Shown in pieces: positions 7,018 to 14,044 of a stretch of DNA of 14,793 bases; the stretch's first letter is position 1, and each line of letters starts with the position of its first letter. The stretch covers positions 1-14,793 of the forward strand of contig CAWEHT010000287.1 in the NCBI GenBank assembly GCA_963808455.1. Reading direction: 5' to 3'. Source of the DNA: CAWEHT01 sp963808455 (GTDB lineage Bacteria; Chloroflexota; Anaerolineae; CG2-30-64-16). The position numbers and the translations under genes are program-made. The notes under the pieces were generated by a model. It had not been told where the DNA came from, searched no databases, and worked only from the letters and a program-made list of their open reading frames with translations.

Positions 7018-7055
7018 GGAATAGGACGCGTCTCTACTCCCTATTCCCTATTCCC
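7004..7055. repeat. Inverted heptamer repeat between E1 beta and E2
   Basis: The left arm is three 7-base units (GGGAATG, GGAGTAG, GGAATAG; 7004-7024). The right arm is three complementary units (CTACTCC, CTATTCC, CTATTCC; 7034-7054). GGGAGTAG (7010-7017) pairs perfectly with CTACTCCC (7034-7041), and GGGAAT (7004-7009) can pair with ATTCCC (7050-7055) with a bulge. It sits just before the E2 ribosome site and could act as an mRNA hairpin tuning the E1/E2 ratio. It looks like an inserted short repeat. Confidence 0.6.
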
Positions 7056-7067
7056 AAAAGGAGTCCT

Positions 7068-8768
7068 ATGGCCACCCGGGTTATCATGCCGCAGCTCGGC
7101 GAGTCGGTGATAGAAGGGACGGTCGGCCGTTGGCTGGCCGCGGAAGGCCAGCCGGTCAAACAGTACGACCCTTTGCTGCAAGTGACCACGGACAAGGTCG
7201 ACGCCGAGATCTCGGCGCCGGCCACCGGCGTGCTCCTGAAGGTGTACGTGCTGGAAGGCCAGACGGTGGCGCATGGCACGCTGCTGGCGCTGATCGGCGC
7301 GCCCGGCGAAGCGGTGCCCGGCGCGCCGCAGGCTGCTGGCGAGCAGTCACGCAGCGAAACCGCGGATGAGGCAGGGCCGCCGCCCGGCGTTCCTGCCGCG
7401 CTGGCCTCGCCTCTGACGCCGGTCGCGCAGCGCATGGCTCTCGAACACGGGCTGGACATGACGCACATGCCGGGCAGTGGCCCCGGCGGGCGCATCACCA
7501 AGGAAGACGTGGAAGCCCACCTGGCCCGCCGGGGTTCGGAAGCCGGGCCGGGAGGGTGGTCCGCGCCCGAGGCGCCGGGCCGGGCCGCACCCGGTGCCGC
7601 GCCCCTGGCCGGCGGCGCCGGGGCTCTCGGTTTCATCTCGCCGGCCGTCGCCCGCCTGGCGGCGGAAAACGGCGTGGACCTGCGACAGATCGCGGGCACG
7701 GGCGAGGGCGGGCGCATCACCAGGAAGGACGTGCAGCATTTCCTCGAGACGGCCCGGGGGTCCGCGGGGCCGCAGGCAGCGCCGCGTGGGCCCAACCCGC
7801 TCCTCGGGGAGGCGGCTCCGGGCGGGGCAGACGAGCTGCCGGCCTGGGAACGGCCGGGCACAGGGTCTCTCTTCAAGCCCACCGAGGAGGCCCTGCCGGC
7901 ATCCGCAGGCACGGCTTCCGGCCAGGTTGGCGCCGCTCGGGGCACAGGAGGGCCGGCCCTGGCGGGCGAAGCGCTCCTACCGGTCTCCCCGCAGCCCGAG
8001 GCGGCCCCGCCTGCGCGCAGGGTGCCCCCGGACCAAGCGCCGGCGGCCGGCCGGGCGCCGGGCGGCGCCGAGATCCGCCCGCTGTCGGCGATGCGCCGCA
8101 GCATCGCGCGGCATATGGTCTCGAGCAAAGAGACCTCGGCGCACGTGACTACGGTCATGGAGGCCGACATGACCCGCGTGGTGCAGGCGCACGAGCGGCT
8201 GGGCGAGGCGTTCGCCCAACAGGGCGCCCGGCTGACCTACACGCCATTCCTGATCCAGGCCATCGTCGCCGGCTTGCGGGCCGTGCCGGAAGCGAACAGC
8301 ACCTACCAGGAAGACCACCTCGCCGTGCACCGGCAGATGAACATCGGCGTGGCAGTGGCTTTGCCGGAAGGGCTGATCGTGCCGGTGATCCACGATGCCG
8401 ATGAGAAGAGCCTGCTGGGCCTGGCGCGGGCCGTCCACGACCTGGCCGAACGTGCCCGTGCCGGCCGGCTGGTGCCTGACGACGTGCAAGGCGGCACTTT
8501 TACGTTGACCAACCACGGCACCTCGGGCAGCCTGCTTGCGACGCCCATCATCAACCAGCCCCAGGCGGGGATCCTCGGGGTAGGCGCCATCCAGAAGCGC
8601 CCTGTCGTCATCAGCCGGGGCAGTGGGCTGCTGCCGGGCCCGGATGACACCCTGGCGATCCGCCCGATGGTCTACCTCAGCTTCAGCTTTGACCATCGCA
8701 TACTCGACGGCGCCGGGGCCGACAGCTTCCTGGGGGCCGTGAAGGACTGCCTGGAACGATATGCATGA
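7068..8768 (+). CDS. 2-oxoacid dehydrogenase E2 component (dihydrolipoamide acyltransferase) with two subunit-binding domains
   Basis: 566 aa, longer than most single-lipoyl E2 proteins (about 400-450). E2 is the core of the complex, moving the acyl group from E1 to CoA on its lipoyl arm. Domain order: one lipoyl domain (1-78, lipoylated Lys43 in TTDKVDAEIS); a Pro/Ala-rich linker; a peripheral subunit-binding domain at about 115-152 (LTPVAQRMALEHGLD...GPGGRITKEDVEAHL); a second at about 189-226 (ISPAVARLAAENGVD...GEGGRITRKDVQHFL); a long Gly/Ala/Pro linker (about 228-335); and the catalytic domain (about 336-566) with MNIGVAVALPEGLIVPV (424-440), TNHGTSGS (481-488) and the active-site DHRILDG with His543 and Asp547. 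ATG 7068 has AAAAGGAG just upstream; an open frame back to 6813 overlaps E1 beta and is not used. E3 follows after 51 bases. Confidence 0.93.
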   Translation: MATRVIMPQLGESVIEGTVGRWLAAEGQPVKQYDPLLQVTTDKVDAEISAPATGVLLKVYVLEGQTVAHGTLLALIGAPGEAVPGAPQAAGEQSRSETADEAGPPPGVPAALASPLTPVAQRMALEHGLDMTHMPGSGPGGRITKEDVEAHLARRGSEAGPGGWSAPEAPGRAAPGAAPLAGGAGALGFISPAVARLAAENGVDLRQIAGTGEGGRITRKDVQHFLETARGSAGPQAAPRGPNPLLGEAAPGGADELPAWERPGTGSLFKPTEEALPASAGTASGQVGAARGTGGPALAGEALLPVSPQPEAAPPARRVPPDQAPAAGRAPGGAEIRPLSAMRRSIARHMVSSKETSAHVTTVMEADMTRVVQAHERLGEAFAQQGARLTYTPFLIQAIVAGLRAVPEANSTYQEDHLAVHRQMNIGVAVALPEGLIVPVIHDADEKSLLGLARAVHDLAERARAGRLVPDDVQGGTFTLTNHGTSGSLLATPIINQPQAGILGVGAIQKRPVVISRGSGLLPGPDDTLAIRPMVYLSFSFDHRILDGAGADSFLGAVKDCLERYA

Positions 8769-8819
8769 AAACTCCCCTCTGGGGTAAAATGGGGTGTCCT
8801 GAAGGAGGAAGCGACAATC

Positions 8820-10277
8820 ATGGCTGAGAGCAATTATGATGTGGTCGTCGTCGGCGGGGGGCCTGGGGGCTATGTAGCTGCGATCCGGGCCGCTCAGCTC
8901 GGGCAAAAGACGGCCGTGGTGGAACGCGAGTTCCTCGGCGGCATTTGCCTGAACATCGGATGCATCCCGACCAAGGCGCTCTTGCGCAACGCCGGCATCG
9001 CCGAGCTCTTGCAGCACGGCAAGGAGTTCGGTTTCTCGTTCGAGAACCTGAAGCTGGATTATGAGGTGGCGTTCAAGCGCAGCCGGCAGGTGAGCGACAG
9101 GTTGGTCAAGGGCGTGCAGTTCTTGATGAAGAAGAACAAGATCGACGTCTACCAGGGGACGGCGCGGCTGCGCTCGGCAACCCAGCTCGAGGTGGCGACC
9201 ACCCCTGGCCGCGACACGCCGGCCGTCGGGGGACAGAAGCTCGATGGCACGCTGGAAGCACGGCACATCATCCTCGCCACCGGCTCCCGGCCACGCGCCT
9301 TCGCCAACATGCCTATCGACGGCAAGCGCGTGATCACCTATCGCGAGGCCCTCTACCTGACCTCGGCGCCCAAGCGCATCGTCATCGTCGGGGCCGGCGC
9401 CATCGGCATGGAATTCGCCTACATCTTCCGCAGCTTCGGGGCGGAGGTAACGGTCATCGAGATGCTGCCGCACCTGCTGCCGCTCGAAGATGAGGAAACC
9501 ACGGCCGAGATCGCCAAAGCCTATAAGAAGAGAGGTATCAAAGCCCTGGTGAACGCGCGCACCAAGGAGGCCACGGCAGGCGAATCCGGCGTTACCGTGC
9601 GCGTCAAGGACCAGGCCAGCGGCCAGGAGCAAAGCATCGAAGCCGACCTGGCGCTGATCGCGATCGGCGTGCAGGCCAACAGCGACAACCTCGGCCTGGA
9701 GGCCGCCGGCGTGGCCACCGACAAGCGCGGCTTCGTGCAGGTTGACGAGTACATGCGCACGAACGTGCCCAATGTCTACGCCATCGGCGACGTCACAGGC
9801 AAGGCCATGCTGGCCCACGTCGCCATGGCCATGGGCCTGGTGGCATCGGAACATATCGCGGGCCACGAGACCCGCCCCATCAAAGAGGGCGAGTACGTGT
9901 ATATGCCGCGCTGCGTCTACTGCGAGCCGCAGGTGGCCAGCCTGGGCATGACCGAAGCGCAGGCACGTGCCTTCGCTCGCGAGCACGGCCGTGAGATCAA
10001 GGTCGGCAAGTTCCCCTTCATGGCCAACGGCAAGGCGCTGGGGCTGGGCGAAGGCGCCGGCTTCGTCAAGATCATCGCCGACGCCCGCTACGGCGAGATC
10101 CTGGGCGCGCACCTGGTTGGGCCGGATGTCACGGAACTGCTGCCCGAACTGGAGCTGGCGCGCACCTGGGAACTGACGCCGGAGGAGATCGCGCGCAGCG
10201 TCCACGCCCACCCGACCCTGTCGGAAGCGGTGATGGAAGCCGCGCACGCGACCCTTGGACAGGCGATACACATCTAG
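8820..10277 (+). CDS. lpdA: Dihydrolipoyl dehydrogenase (E3)
   Basis: 485 aa, normal length. It reoxidises the dihydrolipoyl arm of E2 and passes electrons through FAD to NAD+, in the cytoplasm as a homodimer. Seen in order: FAD-binding GGGPGGYVAAIRAAQLG (12-28); redox disulfide C43/C48 in GGICLNIGCIPTKALL (40-55); ATGSRP (153-158); NAD-binding VIVGAGAIGMEFAYIF (188-203); second FAD motif VYAIGDVTG (319-327); and the dimerisation-domain catalytic pair His464 and Glu469 in HAHPTLSE. The middle has an extra loop around VATTPGRDTPAVGGQKLDG (125-143), longer than in many E3s. The stretch YMPRCVYCEPQVASLG (361-376) carries two cysteines where many E3s read IPxxxYTxPE. AAGGAGG lies 11 bases before ATG. 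It belongs to the E1-E2-E3-lipA operon, 20 bases before lipA. Confidence 0.95.
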   Translation: MAESNYDVVVVGGGPGGYVAAIRAAQLGQKTAVVEREFLGGICLNIGCIPTKALLRNAGIAELLQHGKEFGFSFENLKLDYEVAFKRSRQVSDRLVKGVQFLMKKNKIDVYQGTARLRSATQLEVATTPGRDTPAVGGQKLDGTLEARHIILATGSRPRAFANMPIDGKRVITYREALYLTSAPKRIVIVGAGAIGMEFAYIFRSFGAEVTVIEMLPHLLPLEDEETTAEIAKAYKKRGIKALVNARTKEATAGESGVTVRVKDQASGQEQSIEADLALIAIGVQANSDNLGLEAAGVATDKRGFVQVDEYMRTNVPNVYAIGDVTGKAMLAHVAMAMGLVASEHIAGHETRPIKEGEYVYMPRCVYCEPQVASLGMTEAQARAFAREHGREIKVGKFPFMANGKALGLGEGAGFVKIIADARYGEILGAHLVGPDVTELLPELELARTWELTPEEIARSVHAHPTLSEAVMEAAHATLGQAIHI

Positions 10278-10297
10278 CGACAAACTGAGGGACAGGA

Positions 10298-11242
10298 ATG
10301 CGGAGCAATGTAACGATCGATCAGATCCCGCTGGTGCCGCAAGCGGAGCTGGCGCCGGCGGACGGGCTGACTCGCGGGCGGAGGCCCGAATGGCTGCGGG
10401 TGAAAATCAACCAGAACGACGAGTACTGGAAGCTCAAGCAGCTGATGCGGGGGCAGACTCTCCACACCGTCTGCGAGGAAGCACTGTGCCCGAACCTGGG
10501 CGAATGCTGGGCGCGCGGCACGGCGACTTTCCTGCTGATGGGCGATACGTGCACACGCTCCTGTCACTTCTGCAATATCAAGACAGGGCGGCCGCTCCCG
10601 CTCGACGAGGACGAGCCACGCAGGGTGGCAGATTCCGTGGCGGAGATGAAGCTGCGCCATGCCGTGCTGACCAGCGTCGACCGCGACGAGCTGCCCGACG
10701 GCGGCGCCCACATCTTCGCCAACACGATCCGCGAGATCCGCCGCCTGATGCCGCACTGTACGATCGAGGTGCTCATCCCCGACTTCCGGGCTGACCGGGC
10801 GGCACTGCAAATGATGATGGATGCGCAGCCCGAGATCTTGAATCACAACACGGAGACCGTGCCGCGCCTCTATCGCCGGGCGCGGCCCCAGGCGCGCTAC
10901 GAGTGGTCGCTGGCCGTGCTGAAAATGGCCCGCGAGATGGACCCAGGGGCTTTCACCAAGACCGGCATGATGGTGGGCCTGGGCGAAACATGGGATGAGC
11001 TGCTGAAGGTGATGGATGACCTGCGCGAGGTTAACGTCGATATCCTGACGGTCGGCCAATACCTCCAGCCAAGCAAGCAGCACCTGCCCATCGAGCGTTA
11101 CTATCACCCGGATGAGTTCGCCCGGCTGGCCGAAGAGGGTTATGCCCGCGGCTTCAAGTGGGTGGAATCCGGCCCGCTGGTCCGCTCGTCGTACCACGCC
11201 GAGGGCCAGGCGCGCATGGTCACGCCGAGGGCCGAACGCTGA
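10298..11242 (+). CDS. lipA: Lipoyl synthase
   Basis: 314 aa, normal length. A radical-SAM enzyme that inserts two sulfurs into octanoyl groups bound to lipoyl domains, producing the lipoyl cofactor needed by the E2 encoded upstream. All hallmark residues are present: the auxiliary cluster motif CX4CX5C (C59, C64, C70 in VCEEALCPNLGEC), the radical-SAM CX3CX2C (C85, C89, C92 in CTRSCHFC), TSVDRDELPDGGA (125-137), NHNTETVPRLY (182-192), KTGMMVGLGET (221-231) and the C-terminal RSSYHAE (296-302) whose Ser ligates the auxiliary cluster. ATG 10298 has GAGGG about 6 bases upstream. No octanoyltransferase (lipB) or lipoate ligase lies in the window, so octanoyl loading must be encoded elsewhere. 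The operon position ties LipA to this complex. Confidence 0.96.
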   Translation: MRSNVTIDQIPLVPQAELAPADGLTRGRRPEWLRVKINQNDEYWKLKQLMRGQTLHTVCEEALCPNLGECWARGTATFLLMGDTCTRSCHFCNIKTGRPLPLDEDEPRRVADSVAEMKLRHAVLTSVDRDELPDGGAHIFANTIREIRRLMPHCTIEVLIPDFRADRAALQMMMDAQPEILNHNTETVPRLYRRARPQARYEWSLAVLKMAREMDPGAFTKTGMMVGLGETWDELLKVMDDLREVNVDILTVGQYLQPSKQHLPIERYYHPDEFARLAEEGYARGFKWVESGPLVRSSYHAEGQARMVTPRAER

Positions 11243-11324
11243 CCGCCGGCCGCGAGCCCCGGCAGCGCACCGGCGCTTCGAGGCCAGCGACGCGCGGCTG
11301 ATTCATGGCTGAACTGGAGGGTCT

Positions 11325-12455
11325 ATGCAGATCCTCGCCGTCAACATAGGCACGGGCACGCAGGATATCCTGCTCTTCGACAGCGAGCGGGCGCCGGAAA
11401 ACTGCCTCAAGCTGGTGATGCCGGCGCCCACCCTGCTCATGGCGCAGGCGATCCGGCTGGCGACCGCGGCCCGGCTGCCGCTGCTGATCACGGGCGTGAT
11501 CATGGGCGGCGGGCCCTGCGCCTGGGCGGTCGAAGCGCACCGCCAGGCCGGGCTGCGCGTGACCGCCACGGCGAACGCGGCCCGCACCTTCAATGACGAC
11601 CTGGACCTGGTGCGGCAGGAGCTGGGCATCGAAGTCGTGCCCGACGAAGAGGGCGAAGCACGGGTCCGGCAGGAGCGGGACTGCGCCCAGGTCGAGTTCC
11701 GCGACTTCGACTTTGCGCCGATCGGCCGGGCATTTGCGGCCTTTGGGCTGGATCTACGCCCCGACGCCGTCGCCGTGGCCGTCTTCGACCATGGCGATGC
11801 CCCTCCGGGCGTCAGCGACCGCCAGTTCCGCATGGATTACCTGGCAGATCGCCTGCGCCGCGACCCACGCCTCAGCGCATTGGCCGCCACAGCCGGCCAG
11901 GTGCCCCCGGTTATGACGCGGCTGCGGGCTGTGGCAGAGACGGCCACCACCCAGACAGGCCTGCCGGTGGTCGTCATGGACACGGCGCCTGCGGCCATCC
12001 TGGGCGCGTGGGATGATCCGGAAGTCGCGAGCCGGCCGGATGCGCTGGTCGTCAACATCGGCAATTTTCACACGCTGGCATTTCAATACCGAGCGGGGGC
12101 CATCGCGCGGCTTTTCGAGCACCACACGGGCCTGTTGGACGGCCCAAAACTCGCCGGCTGGGCGCGGGCCCTCGCCGGCGGGAGCATCGACCACGCCGGC
12201 GTGTTCGCTGACCATGGTCATGGCGCTCTCTGCCTGGACTCGACGCCCGTGCCGCTGATCTTTGCTGCCGTCACCGGCCCGCGCCGGACCCTGGCCCGGC
12301 AGGCGGGGCTGCCCGTGCACTTTGCCGTGCCACACGGCGACCAGATGACCGCAGGATGCATCGGCCTTCTGCGGGCTTGCGCCGATCTTTGCCCCGGCTG
12401 GCGTGAGCCGATCACGGACGCGCTGGCGGGCAAGACCGATCGGGGCCTGTGGTAG
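11325..12455 (+). CDS. DUF1786-family protein, possible ASKHA-type ATPase
   Basis: 376 aa. The N-terminus MQILAVNIGTGTQDILLFDS and PENCLKLVMPAPT (24-36) match, from memory, the DUF1786 family (PF08735), often labelled 'putative pyruvate formate-lyase activating enzyme'. That label is not supported here: there is no radical-SAM CX3CX2C cluster. Two glycine motifs stand out: NIGTGTQD (7-14) and VVNIGNFHTLAF (242-253). They are spaced like the two phosphate-binding loops of acetate kinase/Hsp70/actin-fold ATPases. Other conserved-looking segments are GVIMGGGPCAWAV (57-69), VFDHGDAP (153-160) and VPHGDQMTAGCIGLL (335-349). CTGGAGGG precedes ATG 11325. It lies 82 bases after lipA with no obvious terminator between, so cotranscription with the lipoyl operon is likely. 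The family call is fairly firm; the ATPase idea is inference and the function is unknown. Confidence 0.72.
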   Translation: MQILAVNIGTGTQDILLFDSERAPENCLKLVMPAPTLLMAQAIRLATAARLPLLITGVIMGGGPCAWAVEAHRQAGLRVTATANAARTFNDDLDLVRQELGIEVVPDEEGEARVRQERDCAQVEFRDFDFAPIGRAFAAFGLDLRPDAVAVAVFDHGDAPPGVSDRQFRMDYLADRLRRDPRLSALAATAGQVPPVMTRLRAVAETATTQTGLPVVVMDTAPAAILGAWDDPEVASRPDALVVNIGNFHTLAFQYRAGAIARLFEHHTGLLDGPKLAGWARALAGGSIDHAGVFADHGHGALCLDSTPVPLIFAAVTGPRRTLARQAGLPVHFAVPHGDQMTAGCIGLLRACADLCPGWREPITDALAGKTDRGLW

Positions 12456-12521
12456 CCGGCAGGGAGCCGCGCATGGGGAACCGCGCTCGCCGAGGGCTCG
12501 TGAAGCGCTGACTTCCCGAGC

Positions 12522-12651
12522 CTGTCATCCTGAGTTTTCCGTCCCGCGGGGTGGCATGCGGCTACGCAAGAAAACGCCTGGACTGTCATTCTGAGCGGCT
12601 GTGCCCACAAGGCCTGATATCGGCGCGCCACAGCGAAGAATCCGTATCAGG
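12522..12651. repeat. Dispersed 'GTCATTCTGAG ... AGCGAAGAATC' type intergenic repeat
   Basis: CTGTCATCCTGAG (12522-12534) recurs nearly identically as CTGTCATTCTGAG (12583-12595), and AGCGAAGAATCC follows at 12632-12643. This text matches the short GTCATTCTGAGCGAAGCGAAGAATC-like elements scattered between genes in many environmental bacteria (from memory), here split by inserted sequence. CCTGATATCGG (12613-12623) and CCGTATCAGG (12642-12651) can form a hairpin with one bulged base around the last part. It fills most of the gap between the DUF1786 gene and the hydrolase; no gene is seen in the gap. Confidence 0.5.
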
Positions 12652-12732
12652 AGTGTCTAGGCAGAGGGAAACAGGTCCGGTCCCGACCCGCTGCCGCGGG
12701 CGCCGGTCCGTGGATCGCGAGGGGAGGAAGCT

Positions 12733-13760
12733 ATGTCTGGTAAAACCCGCGCTCGGCGAGCGGCGACGCGCCGGGCCGTCAAGGTCCTGCTTGGCGCCGG
12801 GGTGGCTCTTGGCGTGCTGGCCTCGTTCAACTATTGGGTGCGCCGGGCAGCGGGGCCCGTGCCGCGTTGGGTCGATGGCGAGCCGCACTTCTATCAGTGG
12901 CGGGATGGGGCGGTGTACTACGAGGCCGCCGGGCCGAAAGATGGGCGCCCGCTGCTGCTGATCCACGGCATCAACGCCGCCGCCAGCGGTTACGAGATGC
13001 GGCGCATCTTCGGGCCGCTTGCCGCGGCGGGCTTCAGGGTCTTCCTGCCCGACCTGCTGGGTTTCGGCCGCTCGGAGCGGCCGCAGCTCGCCTATACTGC
13101 CGATACCTATGTGGACCTGTGGTGTGATTTCGCGCGGGATGTGGCCGGGGCGGGCGACGGCCGGCGCGCCGACGTGATCGCCAGCTCGTTGAGCTCTGCC
13201 CATGTGGTGAAGGCGGCCGCCCGCCATCCCGAGCGTTTTGGCCATCTGCTCCTGATCTGCCCGACGGGCATCGAGACTCTGCAGACGCGGCCCGGCCTGC
13301 CCGGCCGGCTGCTGCATCAACTGCTGGACAGCCCCGTGCTCGGCACCGCGCTGTTCAATTTGCTGGTCACCGCGCCTCGCTGGCCGCTTTCCTGCGCCGG
13401 CTGGCCTACGCCGAGCCCGGCCGGGTGACACCCGCGCTCGTCTCCGATTACTATGAGGTCAGCCACCAACCTGGCGCCAGGTGGGCGCCTGCGGCGTTCG
13501 TTGCCGGCTATCTGAACTGCCGGATCGCCGATGATTTGCGATCCCTGGCCAACCCGGTGCATCTGTTCTGGGGACGCGCCGCCACGATCACCCCTCTGGC
13601 CCAGGCCACGGCCTTCCGCTCGCTGCGGCCCGACGCCGATCTGGCCGTGATCGACGGGGCGTCCCTGCTGCCGCACGACGAACAGCCGGCTGCCTTCATC
13701 GGCGCGGCGCTGCGGGCCCTGGCTGCTCGCGTGCCCCTTGGCGGCGGCATGCCCCGGTAG
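12733..13760 (+). CDS. Membrane-anchored alpha/beta hydrolase, split by one frameshift
   Basis: A basic start (MSGKTRARRAATRRAVK) and one hydrophobic segment (about 17-31) predict an N-terminal anchor with the hydrolase domain outside. Fold landmarks: oxyanion region LLLIHGINAAASG (74-86), DLLGFGRS (107-114), and nucleophile elbow VIASSLSSAH (148-157) with Ser152 in A-S-S-L-S instead of G-x-S-x-G. The frame from ATG 12733 stops at 13428 after unrelated sequence. From 13374 the next frame reads ASLAAFLRRLAYAEPGRVTP and continues to 13760 with PVHLFWGRAATITP and IDGASLLPHDEQPAAF, carrying the likely catalytic His. One missing C near 13370 (restoring V-T-R-A-S-L) would give a normal 342-aa protein. 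The usual Asp in the WGxxD position is Ala, so the acid may lie elsewhere. Substrate unknown. GGGGAGGAAG precedes the ATG. Sequencing error and real mutation are both possible. Confidence 0.78.
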
Positions 13761-13815
13761 GCAGGCCGGCTGGTTGCCGTCCCGCCGGACTCGCGGGTCG
13801 GCAGCTTGATCCCCC

Positions 13816-13839
13816 CTTTGTAGAAGCTGGCTTACAAAG
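13816..13839. other. Short hairpin after the hydrolase gene
   Basis: CTTTGTA (13816-13822) is the exact reverse complement of TACAAAG (13833-13839) with a 10-nt loop. No T-tract follows, so it is not a clear terminator. It lies 55 bases after the hydrolase stop and upstream of the next promoter. A chance hairpin is possible. Confidence 0.25.
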
Positions 13840-13874
13840 ATGGCCCCTCAATTTGGGTCTTTGGCGTTTTGTGG

Positions 13875-13883
13875 TGCTATAAT
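13875..13883 (+). promoter_or_regulatory. Extended -10 promoter before the glutamate dehydrogenase gene
   Basis: A consensus TATAAT (13878-13883) is preceded by TGC (13875-13877), an extended -10. No good -35 sits at 16-18 bases; TTGGGT at 13853 is the nearest, 19 bases away. The surrounding DNA is locally AT-richer. The start would be near 13890, about 155 bases before ATG 14045. Confidence 0.55.
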
Positions 13884-13920
13884 CCTCGCGTGCAGGGGCA
13901 ATGGCGGCCATAGGCACATC

Positions 13921-14020
13921 CGCCGCTGCGCTTCGTAAAGAAGGTAGCGGCGTTCTCATGCGGCATGATGGCGACAGCCGGTGGACTTTGCTCCCAAAGG
14001 CAGGCAAAATGACCCGCCTT
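13921..14020 (+). other. Structured mRNA leader of the glutamate dehydrogenase gene
   Basis: CGCCGCT (13921-13927) pairs with AGCGGCG (13946-13952), enclosing an inner CTTC/GAAG stem (13931-13934/13940-13943) with a GTAAA loop. A second stem pairs AAGGC and GG (13997-14004) with CC and GCCTT (14013-14020), ending 12 bases before the AAGGAG ribosome site. I can match this to no riboswitch class I know. Leader regulation is an inference from these two stems and the leader length. Confidence 0.3.
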
Positions 14021-14044
14021 ATTCTTGGCACCAAGGAGAAAAAA

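Noticed and set aside
6813..7067. Upstream extension of E2
   Set aside because: Overlaps E1 beta and lies before a clear AAAAGGAG-ATG start; the lipoyl domain begins directly at 7068.
8785..8790. TAAAAT between GGGG runs before lpdA as an internal promoter
   Set aside because: No -35-like hexamer at 16-18 bases and no extended TG; operon readthrough explains lpdA expression.
7977..10283. A 768-codon open frame on the - strand opposite E2 and lpdA
   Set aside because: It is antisense to two intact, motif-rich genes; GC-rich codons leave few stops in this frame, and its sequence shows no domain.
11325..12455. Pyruvate formate-lyase activating enzyme
   Set aside because: The usual database label implies a radical-SAM enzyme, but no CX3CX2C motif is present.
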